Below are positions 17,621 through 26,451 of a DNA stretch of 64,000 bases, piece after piece. The stretch lies in NCBI RefSeq assembly GCF_000332815.1, contig NZ_AOFD01000012.1:26309-90308 (forward strand). Direction: 5' to 3'. Below the pieces are notes generated by a model. That model worked only from the letters and a program-made list of their open reading frames with translations. It did not search any database and was not told the origin of the DNA. The DNA comes from Arthrobacter nitrophenolicus (lineage in GTDB: Bacteria > Actinomycetota > Actinomycetes > Actinomycetales > Micrococcaceae). A program made the translations under genes and the position numbers. The first letter of the stretch is position 1; every line of letters starts with the position of its first letter.

Positions 17621-18499
17621 TCAGCTCAGGATGTCCCTGGTGACGAACCTCCCGTAAGCCAGCGCCCCGAACACTGCAATGTAGCCGCCTTGCAGCAGGG
17701 CGTTGCTGGTGAATGAGTCCCACAGCAGGGGCTGGCGCAGCATGTCGCCGAACCCGAACCAGTAATGGCTGAACAGCCACGGGTGCAGCCATTCCAGCTG
17801 CGGCAGCTGGTCCAGGACCTGGGACACCACCGACACCACCACGGTGGCAGCCATGGCACCCACCGGAACCACCGTGAGGGTGGACAGGAAGAGCCCGACG
17901 GCGGAAAGGCCCGCCAGCGAAACGGCCAGGTACGCGGCAATCAGGAGGATGCGGACCGCGGCTTCAGGCGGCTGGATGACGTCCCCCGACAGCAGCGTCA
18001 CGGGCCCCACCGGAAACAGGGCCGCGCCAATTGCGGCACCGGCAAGGCCGACGGTGAGCGGCGCGACAATGCAGAACGCGAGCGCCCCTGCGTATTTGAC
18101 CAGCAGCAGCCGGACCCGCCCGGCGGGCGCCACGAGCAGGTACCGGAGGGTGCCCAGGTTTGCCTCGCCGGCGATGGTGTCCCCCGCCACCACCCCCACC
18201 GTGAGCGGCAGGAACAGCGGCACCGAGACCAGCATGGCGGTGAAGGCAACAAAGAGGCCGTTCTGGCTGATCCGGTCCAGGAAGGCCGGGCCCCGGCCGG
18301 GCGGGACGGCGGACGAAACCCGCACCGCGATGGCGATCAGCACGGGAATGGCTGCCAGTGCCAGCAGCAGCGCCCAGGTGCGGCGGCGGCCGAACAGGAC
18401 CCGCAGTTCCGAGAGCATCAACGAGGACGCGGACTCCCGCGCCTCCCGGACCGCCGGCGCGGCTGTTCCGGGGACTTCCGCCGGCACGCTACTGGGCAA
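17621..18499 (-). CDS. ABC exporter permease (ABC-2 type)
   Basis: A 292-residue membrane subunit with about six helices. After a cytoplasmic N-terminus of roughly 40 residues comes RRRTWALLLALAAIPVLIAI, then a second helix at about 85-110. Helix pairs flank TIAGEANLGTLRYLLVAPAG, the conserved ABC-2 permease region. The start overlaps the end of the ATPase gene by 11 bp, so the two form one transporter. It probably exports a lipid, drug or peptide; nothing in the sequence decides which. Confidence 0.88.
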   Translation of the reverse strand: MPSSVPAEVPGTAAPAVREARESASSLMLSELRVLFGRRRTWALLLALAAIPVLIAIAVRVSSAVPPGRGPAFLDRISQNGLFVAFTAMLVSVPLFLPLTVGVVAGDTIAGEANLGTLRYLLVAPAGRVRLLLVKYAGALAFCIVAPLTVGLAGAAIGAALFPVGPVTLLSGDVIQPPEAAVRILLIAAYLAVSLAGLSAVGLFLSTLTVVPVGAMAATVVVSVVSQVLDQLPQLEWLHPWLFSHYWFGFGDMLRQPLLWDSFTSNALLQGGYIAVFGALAYGRFVTRDILS

Positions 18500-19475
18500 C
18501 GTCGAACCCCTCTCCGGTCAAGGCAACAAAGCGGTCTTCCAGGCTTTCGCGTTCGACGGCGAATCCCCGGACCCGCACGCCGCCCGCCACCAGCTGCCCC
18601 ACAACATCCTCGGGGAGACGGCCGTCGCCAGCGGCGGACAGGCTGGCGAGGAGGACCTCGCCGTCGGGCTGGGATCCGCCGGCCTCCGCCGCCAGGCCCA
18701 GGCCGGCAAGGACAGACCTGGCCTGACCGGCGTCGGGTGTCAGGAGCCGGATCCGTGCGCTGCCGGCACGGCGCAGTTCGGCGAGCGGTCCCTGCGCCAC
18801 GAGGCGGCCGGCGCTCATGATGGCCGCGTGCGTGCACATCTGCTCCACCTCGGCGAGCAGGTGGCTGGAGACAAAGACCGTGGCCCCGTCATGGGCAAGG
18901 GAACGGACCAGGTTGCGCACCTCCCGCGTGCCCTGCGGGTCGAGTCCGTTGGTGGGCTCATCCAGCACCAGCAGGTCCCGGCGGGCGAGCAGTGCGTTGG
19001 CGATGCCCAGCCGCTGCTTCATCCCCAGCGAGTAGGCGTGCACCTTCTTGCCGGCGGCATGTGAGAGCCCCACCCGTTCCAGGGCACGGTCCACCCGGCC
19101 CTTCCGGGTGGCGGGTACGGTGCTGCGGCCGGCGGCATCCAGCCGGGAAAGGTTCGCTGCACCGGACAGAAAGGGGTAGAAGGCGGGCCCTTCCACCAGC
19201 GCGCCCACCCGCGGCAGCACGTCCCGGAACCTGCCCGGCATTTCCATCCCCAGCAGGCTCACCGTTCCTGCTGACGCCGCCGCGAGGCCCAGCAGCATAC
19301 GGATGGTTGTGGTTTTACCGGATCCGTTGGGGCCAAGGAACCCGAAGACGGAACCGGGCGGCACGGCGAGGTCCACGCCGTCCACGGCAACCTGCCGGCC
19401 AAAGTGCTTGGTCAGGCCCCGCGTCTCGATGGCAAGGTTGTACCTCCCGGACCCGCTTCCGCCCTGCGGGATCAC
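18489..19475 (-). CDS. ABC transporter ATP-binding protein
   Basis: A 328-residue ATPase. It has Walker A GPNGSGKTT (about 49-57), signature YSLGMKQRLGIA, Walker B LLVLDEPTNGLDP and the H-loop VFVSSHLL. Residues after about 230 form the extra C-terminal domain of drug- and lantibiotic-type exporters. It energises the ABC-2 permease downstream. Its start overlaps the stop of the LolA-like gene by 4 bp, making a three-gene operon of lipoprotein-carrier-like protein, ATPase and permease. Confidence 0.95.
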   Translation of the reverse strand: MIPQGGSGSGRYNLAIETRGLTKHFGRQVAVDGVDLAVPPGSVFGFLGPNGSGKTTTIRMLLGLAAASAGTVSLLGMEMPGRFRDVLPRVGALVEGPAFYPFLSGAANLSRLDAAGRSTVPATRKGRVDRALERVGLSHAAGKKVHAYSLGMKQRLGIANALLARRDLLVLDEPTNGLDPQGTREVRNLVRSLAHDGATVFVSSHLLAEVEQMCTHAAIMSAGRLVAQGPLAELRRAGSARIRLLTPDAGQARSVLAGLGLAAEAGGSQPDGEVLLASLSAAGDGRLPEDVVGQLVAGGVRVRGFAVERESLEDRFVALTGEGFDVAQ

Positions 19476-20732
19476 GGAGCCGCCGACGCAGCGGCCTGCA
19501 GCCTGTCCGGCTGCACCATGCCGGCGAAGATGCGGCCATCATCGGTGATGAGGACGTTCAGGAGCGTGGTGGACAGCAGCCGCCCGCCGGGGACAGCGAC
19601 GGCGGCCTGGGACAGGAGCGGATCCCGCAGCAGCGAGTCAGCGAGGGTTCCGCCCGCGGCAGCGGCCGGGATCCCCACCACCGTCTCCCAGCCCGTTCCG
19701 GTCACGGAGGGGCGGGCCGGATGCTGCCTGAGGGCTGCCAGGTCTTCCGGGTGATGATCATGCCGGGCGCACGGAAGTTGAGGGACCACCGGTCCGGGTC
19801 ACGGAACTGCAGTTCCTTCACGGGGCTGCCGGGCGGCGGGGCGAAGGTGAAGAGGGAGTCGTCCGGCGCGTCCAGGGAAAGGCTGGTGAAGCCGGCACGG
19901 AACGACGGCGAGGAGGCACCGCGGGCGGTCACCTGGACGGACAGGGGCATCCCGGTTTCCCCGTCCACGGCAATGGCCACCTTGCCCACGACCGTGGCAT
20001 CGGTGCGGGGCTCAAGCACCAGGTTGTAGGCGGTGCGCCCTGCAACGTCCACATCCTCACCCACTGACACGGCGGTGCTTGGCTCCACCTTGGCCAGGAG
20101 GAGTCCGGCGATGTCCGCGGGCGTGTGCGTGTGCATGCCGCCCGGATTGTCCGGTTCGGCCGGAGGCACGTTCGGGTCCTGCGGCCCGGCGGTCGGCGGC
20201 ACGTACAGCGGCAGGTCGCTGGCAAAGGACGGAAGGGTCAGATGGGCCGTGGAGTTGTCCTTGGAGGAATAGAACCAGACGTCATTGCCCCGGCGGACAA
20301 TGTCACGTTCGGCCAGCCGGTCCACCACCTGTACCCGGGCTTTGGCCTTGCCGTCCATGTACACCCGTGCGGTGTGCCCGCCGGAGAGCAGCTCGAACAG
20401 GGAGCTGCGCCGCCTGCCGAGGCGGGCCCGGACGTAGGCCCGGCAGGGGGAAGTTCAGGCAGTCCCAGATCCGACGATTGCTCAACGGTGCCGGAGAACG
20501 TGGAGACCTTGTGCTGCCCCAGCAGGGCCAGCACTTCCGCCGGCGACTTTTCGGGCAGGGGGTCGCCTGCCCGGGCCGGGATGGATCCCGCGAGCACCCC
20601 TGCCGCGATCACTGCAGGTACTGTCATGGCAGGCAGCCACCGCAGCCAGGCACGCCTGGCGCCCGGCGCGTTCCGCCGTTGGAGCCAACTGCTGGAGCCG
20701 GTGGTGCCGGAGCCCGCTGCTTCTGAGCCCAT
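19472..20732 (-). CDS. LolA/RseB-like secreted protein (two frameshifts in sequence)
   Basis: About 420 residues when corrected. The start MGSEAAGSGTTG is followed by a basic stretch and a signal/anchor helix (LPAMTVPAVIAAGVLAG), then a LolA-like half-barrel region. That region includes VSTFSGTVEQSSDLGLPELP, ARVYMDGKAKARVQVVDRLA and VAIAVDGETGMPLSVQV. The frame shifts near 20405-20420 and again near 19714, the second in a C-run. Both are corrected by one added base. The C-terminal piece (TLLNVLITDDGRIFAGMV) ends at 19472, overlapping the ATPase start. It probably senses or carries a lipid in the envelope and works with the ABC exporter. Confidence 0.8.
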
Positions 20733-20814
20733 AGCTCAAGGTTACGCCTGCGCAGGCACGTAGACACGGGCCGGAAGCCCCCTCCCGGAAGGGGTTTGGT
20801 ACCCCGGGGACTGG

Positions 20815-23569
20815 TCAGGCAGGCGTCACGGTTCCCGCGCCGCCGTCGACCGTAATCCTCTGCCCGGTGGTGATCCTGCCCGTGGCATCGGCAACTCCCA
20901 CGACGGCCGGAATGCCGTACTCCCGGGCCACCACCGCGCCGTGCGAGTTGGGGCCGCCCATCTCCATCACCAGTCCGCCCGCCGTGAGGAACAGCGGGGT
21001 CCAGCCGGGGTCTGTGGACGGGGCCACCAGGATTTCGCCGGGCTCCAGGTGTGCGCCCACGGGATCCAGGATGACCCGGGCAGCCGCTGTCACGGATCCT
21101 GTGGAGGCGGGGCTCCCGGTCAGTGCACCGTCAGACGCTGTTGCGGCCGCCGGTTGCAGCGCCTCGACCTCGGTGCCGTCCGACAGCAACACCCGGGGGA
21201 TGCGCCGCCGCCCGACTTCCCACTCGTACGCTGCCCGCCGCTCCGCCACCAGCTCGCGCAGGTCCGGGACCGCGCCGCCAGGATGATCCGGAAGGGCCTG
21301 GTGCGCTTCGTGGAAGTCGAGGAAGAAAATGTCGTCAGGCTGCTCAAGGATTCCGGCGTCGGCAAGCTCCTTGCCGACGTGCAGCAGCTGCCTGCGGACC
21401 TCCGCGAGGCCCACGACCAGCTGGTACTTCGGCAGCTCCCGCAGCCCGGCAAAGAGCCGTGCCCTCCGCAGGGCAGCCCGGACCACGACGGCGTGCAGGG
21501 GGCTTCGTGCCCCTGCACGGGCGACCAGCCTTGCCACCTGCGCGTCGGCGTCCTCTGCCGCCTTGCTGAACTGCACGTCGGGCGCCAGGTCCGGGACCTC
21601 CAGCCGAAGATAGTTGGCCAGGACACCGATGATGTGGGAGGGGTCGTCGGACCAGCGCGGCATCCCGACGTCGATCTCCGCCACCGCACGGTGGCCGTAC
21701 CGGTCGAGGAACCGGGTCAGGCCGGCCTCAAGCCTGGCGGGGACGCGCCCGGCCTGGAACTCCCTGGCCAGGCGGGACGGGTCCTGCGTTGTGAGGGCGG
21801 TGTACGACTCGGCGTCGTCCCGGATGGCAACGGCGAGCCGCCACAGCTCCAGGTCCATCTCGGTGGTCACGTTGTTGGGCAGGCCGCGAAGTACCGGCTC
21901 GAGTTCGTCCCACCGGGCCCCACCCAGCACCTTCCCTGCCACGGCGAGCATGGCGAACCCCAAGGCGGGCAGCGGCAGGATGGCGGGCACGATGGTGAAC
22001 AGGCGGGTCCGCAGGAGCATCTCGGCGTGCTCAAGGCGCGCGGCGGGTCCTGCAGCGGGCGGCGCTTCCAGGGCAGCCTCGAAGTCGCGGGTGAAGCGGT
22101 CCAGGCGGCGGAGTGCAGCAGCCGGCCTGAACATCCCCCGAAGGAGCGACTCCGGGGCTTGCCCGGACGGCGGCGGGGACAACATGGCGGAGCAGCGCCA
22201 GCGGCGTCCTGCGCGTCACGGAGAACGCGGGCTCGTCGAAGAGCTGCCTGAGCAGGGTCGCCGAGCGGGCCTCCATGATGTCGAACACGCGGGGAAGGAT
22301 CCACCGGCCCACGGTGCTCCGCAGCGGAGTGGTGAGGTCGAAGTACAGCCGCTGGCCGGCCTCCGCGTAGGGGGACGGCCCCCTGCGGGGATCGGGAACG
22401 TGGAACCGTGCCGCCTGCGCCACCGAGGAGGCTATGAGCCGGAATACCGCCCGGCCCATGGGTGTGATTGGCCGGGTCAGGCCCTGCGCGAGGCTGAAGC
22501 AGAGGTAGACCCTGGTGCCGGTGCCGCCCTGCGCGCCGGTCCGTTGCGGGACCGGATAGAGGGTGGTGATGGGCCTGGACTGGGTCAGCCACAGGGTTCC
22601 GGAGCCGTCGATGGCCCATTCGATGTCCTGCGGCGCCCCGAAGTATTGCTCTGCCTGGCGGCCCAGCCGTGCCAAGGCGGTGGCCTGGGCGTCATCGAGG
22701 CACTCGCCCGCTGCGGCGTCCGGCGCCTCAATGGTCCGGGTCCCGCCTCCCGGGACTGCCCGGACCGCCACCTTCTTGTCCCCCGGTTTCCGTTCCAGGA
22801 CCCTGCCCGTCAGGGCATCAACCACATAATGGTCCGGGTTGACTGCCCCGGACACCACTGCCTCGCCCAGGCCGGGGCTGGCATCTATGACGGCGTGGCC
22901 CCTGCGGCCGGTGAGCGGGTTGGCGGTGAACATGACCCCGGCGGTCTCGGCCTCCACCATCCGCTGGACCACCACGGCCAGGGCGACGCCGGCAGGATCG
23001 ATGCCCAGGCCCGCGCGGTAGGTGGTGGCGCGGTCCGTCCAGAGCGACGCCCAGCACTTACGCACCGCTTCCAGCGCGGGGGCCACACCCACCACGTTGA
23101 GGTACGTGTCCTGCTGCCCGGCGAAGCTTGCGAACGGCAGGTCTTCCGCGGTGGCCGATGACCGCACCGCCACCGGCACGTCGTGACCCAGTCCGCGGTA
23201 GGCCTGTTCGACGGCCGCGGCGACGTCAGCGGGGATCGGCGCAGCAAGGATGGCACTGCGGGCAGCCGCCGCAAGGCCGGCCAGCGCCGAAGGATCCACG
23301 GGCCCCGCGCCGGGTTCCGGCTTCAGGGCGGCCTGGACGTAGGCGAGGCCGGGAAGCAGGGAAGCAGGCGCGCCGGTGGCCCGGCGGTACGCCTCAGTGG
23401 TGAGGCAGAAGCCGTCCGGCACGGGCAGGCCCGCGGACATCAGTTCGCCCAGGTTGGCTGCCTTGCCTCCGGCCAGGTCCAGCATGGCGGTGTCCAGGGA
23501 GGACAGGTCCCGGACCAGTCCGGGAGTGTCCACCGCGGGGCTTCCGCCGGGCTCGGCGTGCGGCTGCAT
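20815..23569 (-). CDS. PEP/pyruvate-binding phosphotransferase, rifampin-phosphotransferase-like (frameshift in sequence)
   Basis: About 917 residues when corrected. The N-terminus (LAGGKAANLGELMSAGLPVP) starts the ATP-grasp pyruvate,phosphate-dikinase-type domain, which runs to about residue 330 (FTANPLTGRRGHAVIDAS). A long central region follows. The swivelling phosphohistidine domain lies at the very end (GGPNSHGAVVAREYGIPAVV, His about 876). No PEP-utilising TIM barrel follows it. That order differs from PpsA, where the His domain is central, and matches rifampin phosphotransferase (RPH). A frame change near 22154-22157 is best explained by one extra base in a GGGG run. It is annotated by architecture; the substrate is not known. 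Confidence 0.8.
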
Positions 23570-23601
23570 GTCCTGGCGTCCCTCGTGGCGGGGCTACGGG
23601 A

Positions 23602-24642
23602 TCAGGCAGCGTCACCGAGGATGGGCCCGAACCTGGCCCGGTCCGCCAGCCGGGGGTCTTCCCGGTCCGGGACCACCATGACGGGACCCTTGGCGTGGTG
23701 CAGCACGCCGTCGGACGTGGAACCCAGCAGCATTCCAGTGAAGCCGCCCCGGCCGCGGGTTCCCACCACCACCAGCTCCACGTGGCGGCTTTCCTCCACC
23801 AGCACGTCCACGGGTGATCCGTCCCGCAACTGCGATTCGGCGGGAAGGGCCGGGTAATGGCTCCGCAGCCAGGCCATGCCGGCGTCCAGGGTCACCTGGA
23901 TGTCGGCGAAAAGGGCCTTGCGGTCCATCGGTGCCGGAACCCAGGCCAGCGAGCCGCTGTATTGGGGGACGGCGCACACCACACGCAGCGTGGCGCCCAG
24001 CCGTTCAGCCTGGTCTGCTGCTTCCAGCACGGCTACCCGGGCCTGTTCCGATCCGTCCACGCCCACCACCACCACATTTTCTACGCGCTGGTGCCCGGCC
24101 TTCGCCTGTTCTGCCTTGATGCGCCGGTCCTCGGTGGTTTCGCCGAGCCGGTCGGAGCAGATGAGCGGCACGGTCACCGTGGGGCATTTGGCGTGGGCGG
24201 GCAGGGCGCTGCTGACCGAGCCCAGGAGCCGGCCCACGAAGCCGCCGCGGCCGCGGGTGCCGAATACCAGGAGTTCGGCGGTTTCGGACATGTCCAGCAG
24301 CACTCCCGAGGCGTCACCGTTCTCCACGGACGAGGTCACCTCGATGTCGTACTGGGAGACCTTCTGCAGGGCCTGCCGGACCACGGCCTCGGCGCCCTCA
24401 CGGATGACGGAGTCGTCCACTGTGGCGTAGCCGCCGTCAAGGCCGGAGGCAGCGAAGATGGGCACGGAGTATGCGGTCACGATGTGCAGGGGACGACGGC
24501 GGCGCTGGGCTTCACGGGCCGCCCACACCAGGGCGCACTGGCCATGGTCCGAGCCGTCCACGCCAACCACGATCCCCTCAGGCGCGGCGGAAGTGCCGCC
24601 GCCGTCCCGGGCCGGGTCCGGATGCAACTCGTGTGCGCCCAT
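23602..24642 (-). CDS. Universal stress protein, two tandem UspA domains
   Basis: A 346-residue cytoplasmic protein. The ATG at 24642 follows AAGGAGG at good spacing, so the longer upstream open frame is rejected. Two UspA domains occur in tandem: residues about 24-165 (GIVVGVDGSDHGQCALVWA to LLVFGTRGRGGFVGRLLGSV) and about 190-335 (VVVVGVDGSEQARVAVLEAA to VVVGTRGRGGFTGMLLGST). Each keeps the ATP-binding G-2x-G-9x-G(S/T) motif. Such tandem Usp proteins respond to hypoxia, stasis or oxidative stress in actinobacteria. It lies 32 bp downstream of the PEP-phosphotransferase gene start but has its own ribosome-binding site. Confidence 0.94.
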   Translation of the reverse strand: MGAHELHPDPARDGGGTSAAPEGIVVGVDGSDHGQCALVWAAREAQRRRRPLHIVTAYSVPIFAASGLDGGYATVDDSVIREGAEAVVRQALQKVSQYDIEVTSSVENGDASGVLLDMSETAELLVFGTRGRGGFVGRLLGSVSSALPAHAKCPTVTVPLICSDRLGETTEDRRIKAEQAKAGHQRVENVVVVGVDGSEQARVAVLEAADQAERLGATLRVVCAVPQYSGSLAWVPAPMDRKALFADIQVTLDAGMAWLRSHYPALPAESQLRDGSPVDVLVEESRHVELVVVGTRGRGGFTGMLLGSTSDGVLHHAKGPVMVVPDREDPRLADRARFGPILGDAA

Positions 24643-25060
24643 GGGGCCGCCTCCTTGCGCTACTGCCGCTGATGTTGCGGCTATTCTGCCAGAAGCGGGG
24701 AGCGTTTTCCGCACCCGGCGGGCCGTCGCGGGCGCCGGCGGAACAACCCGCCTCCGCTTCTCACTATTCTCCGTCCGGGATGCCTTAGCAAGCCTGATCA
24801 GCGCGGAAATCCACATGTTATCCACAGCCTTTCCACACCCCTCCGGAAAGCGCGTTCACCCGCAGAAGAATGTTTGCGTTTTGGGCTATCCCTGGCCGGA
24901 AATGTTCTGTAGTCTTCAGGACATTGTTGGTCCGGGAAGCCCGCAGGCACTGCCTGCCAGGGCTGCCCTCCAATGTGCTGCGGCCGGACTTTGGGGGGCA
25001 CGGAACGCGCGCCGGCGAGGATGCCGGCACCAGCCGAAACTTCGAAGGAGGGAAACTGTA
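24643..25060. other. Regulatory stretch between divergent usp and FAD-protein genes
   Basis: About 418 bp without a supportable gene. It holds one perfect DnaA-box sequence (TTATCCACA, 24818-24826). It also has an inverted repeat AATGTTCT / AGGACATT (24901-24908 and 24918-24925), about 135 bp upstream of the GTG start at 25061. The repeat could be an operator or part of a promoter. No RNA gene or riboswitch was recognised. Confidence 0.4.
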
Positions 25061-25681
25061 GTGTCAAGCATGCCTGGGAGTGCCGGGACCGAACAGACCA
25101 CCACCGTGATCATTGGCACGGGGCTTTCCGGCCTTGCCGTAGCGGCCGAGCTGCGCCGGCGCGGGGTGGACTCCATCGTGGTGGACGGCCTCGACGTCCT
25201 GGGCGCCGCCCAGCCCGCAACGGCGTCGCTGCAGCGCTGCGACGCCGCGGACCCCGCCACCTTGCGCGAGCGGAACGAGATCCTGCGGCACCTGCGCAAC
25301 TACGCCGCCAGCCACCAGGTGGACGTGCGGAACACCACCCGCGCGGTACAGCTGACCAAGGTGGATGCCGCACCCGCCCCGCAGTGGGAAGTCCACACGG
25401 CCACGGGTGTCCTCCTGGCAGACCACATTGTCCTGACCCGCTGCGCACAGAGCCAGCTCCGGCGGATGATCAACGAGTTCGGCATCGCCGTAGGGCGGAA
25501 CCTGGCTGCGGCCATGCGGGCCATCGGCATCTACCTGGTGGGCGTCGGTGAGCTGATTACGCCCTCCCCAAAGGAAGTCCTGCGCCAGGCCAAGACCGTG
25601 GGGCTGGCCATTTCGGCCAAAGTCCACCCGGCTCCCCTGGCCCCGCCGTCAACCGGCAGCCTCGCGATGCTGCCCTGCTAG
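25061..25681 (+). CDS. Short FAD/NAD(P)-binding Rossmann protein
   Basis: A 206-residue protein starting at GTG, chosen because GAAGGAGGG precedes it at normal spacing. The N-terminus TTVIIGTGLSGLAVAAELRR is a textbook GxGxxG dinucleotide-binding fold, followed by the strand VDSIVVDGL. The rest resembles the start of a flavin-dependent monooxygenase (EILRHLRNYAASHQVDVRN). It lacks the second half of the enzyme and ends in a hydrophobic, Pro-rich tail. It looks like a truncated relative rather than a full oxidoreductase. The stop is genuine in this frame and no matching continuation was seen. Confidence 0.62.
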   Translation: MSSMPGSAGTEQTTTVIIGTGLSGLAVAAELRRRGVDSIVVDGLDVLGAAQPATASLQRCDAADPATLRERNEILRHLRNYAASHQVDVRNTTRAVQLTKVDAAPAPQWEVHTATGVLLADHIVLTRCAQSQLRRMINEFGIAVGRNLAAAMRAIGIYLVGVGELITPSPKEVLRQAKTVGLAISAKVHPAPLAPPSTGSLAMLPC

Positions 25682-25726
25682 CGTGTGCGCCGGCGCTGCC
25701 GCCCGAAGCCTCCCGTTGGGGACGGG

Positions 25727-26341
25727 CTATCCCGCGTCCGGCTCTTCGCCGGCGGACAGCCGGCGCTTTGCGATGACAGCCAGCGCTACCAGCAGGCCCA
25801 CCGCCACCGCAGCGAAGATCACGATGCTCCACTGGAAGGGCTCGCCGGAGTCCGCGGGCCCGGACGGCTCAGCCGTGGCTCCCGGCTCCGCGGTGCCCAT
25901 TCCCGGAACGTTGGCGGCCGCCGTCGGGCCCGTGGCCGGAGCCGTTCCCGCTGCGGCAGCGGCGGCGGCGGTGAAGCCGAAGGTGCCCTCGATGGGGTGT
26001 GAATCCGAACTGACCACGCGCCACGACACGGTGTACGCGCCTGCGGGTGCTCCCGGCCGGAGCTTTTGGGATGCCACGTTGTCAACGATCTGGACCTGCC
26101 CGTCGGCCCACTCCGTGCCCGAAGCGTCCTTCACGGAGACGGACGCGCCAATTCCCAGGGGCTTGTTGCTGAACGTCACCGACACCTGTTCCGGCGGGAC
26201 GGGGACAGACGCGCCCTGCGCCGGGCTGCTGGATTCGGCGGCGTCGTGGGCGGCGGCCGGACCGGCCAGGCCCAGCATTGCGGCAGCAAGGACGAGGAAT
26301 CCGAGCAGGAAGTTCAGCGGACGGCGGCGGATGGGGCGCAT
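25727..26341 (-). CDS. CopC-domain copper-resistance-like membrane protein
   Basis: A 204-residue secreted or anchored protein. The signal peptide is about residues 1-30 (FLLGFLVLAAAMLGLAGPA, then AAAHDAAESSSP with the first mature His). The CopC domain (about 31-125) contains VSVTFSNKPLGIG and VSWRVVSSDSHPIEGTFGF, the latter holding the conserved DxHP segment. A Pro/Ala/Gly linker leads to a C-terminal membrane helix (WSIVIFAAVAVGLLVALAVI) and an RRR/KRR-type basic tail. It should bind copper at the cell surface. No CopD is adjacent. It is transcribed away from the permease gene. Confidence 0.9.
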   Translation of the reverse strand: MRPIRRRPLNFLLGFLVLAAAMLGLAGPAAAHDAAESSSPAQGASVPVPPEQVSVTFSNKPLGIGASVSVKDASGTEWADGQVQIVDNVASQKLRPGAPAGAYTVSWRVVSSDSHPIEGTFGFTAAAAAAAGTAPATGPTAAANVPGMGTAEPGATAEPSGPADSGEPFQWSIVIFAAVAVGLLVALAVIAKRRLSAGEEPDAG

Positions 26342-26451
26342 GCGGTACTGCTCCTTGTGTTGGCTTCCTTACAGACTAGGCGAATTTGCCGGGGCTTCCG
26401 CCGCCGCCGCCATAGGATGCAGGTATCCCCACATACTCCCCCGGAGGACTA

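Noticed and set aside
20941..22251. A 436-codon plus-strand open frame opposite the PEP-phosphotransferase gene
   Set aside because: It is antisense to strongly conserved coding sequence and shows no recognisable domain or ribosome-binding site.
24818..24826. A perfect DnaA box (TTATCCACA) as a possible replication origin
   Set aside because: Only one exact box is present, with no cluster, no AT-rich unwinding element and no dnaA/dnaN/gyr genes nearby. A single box is expected by chance or as a regulatory site.
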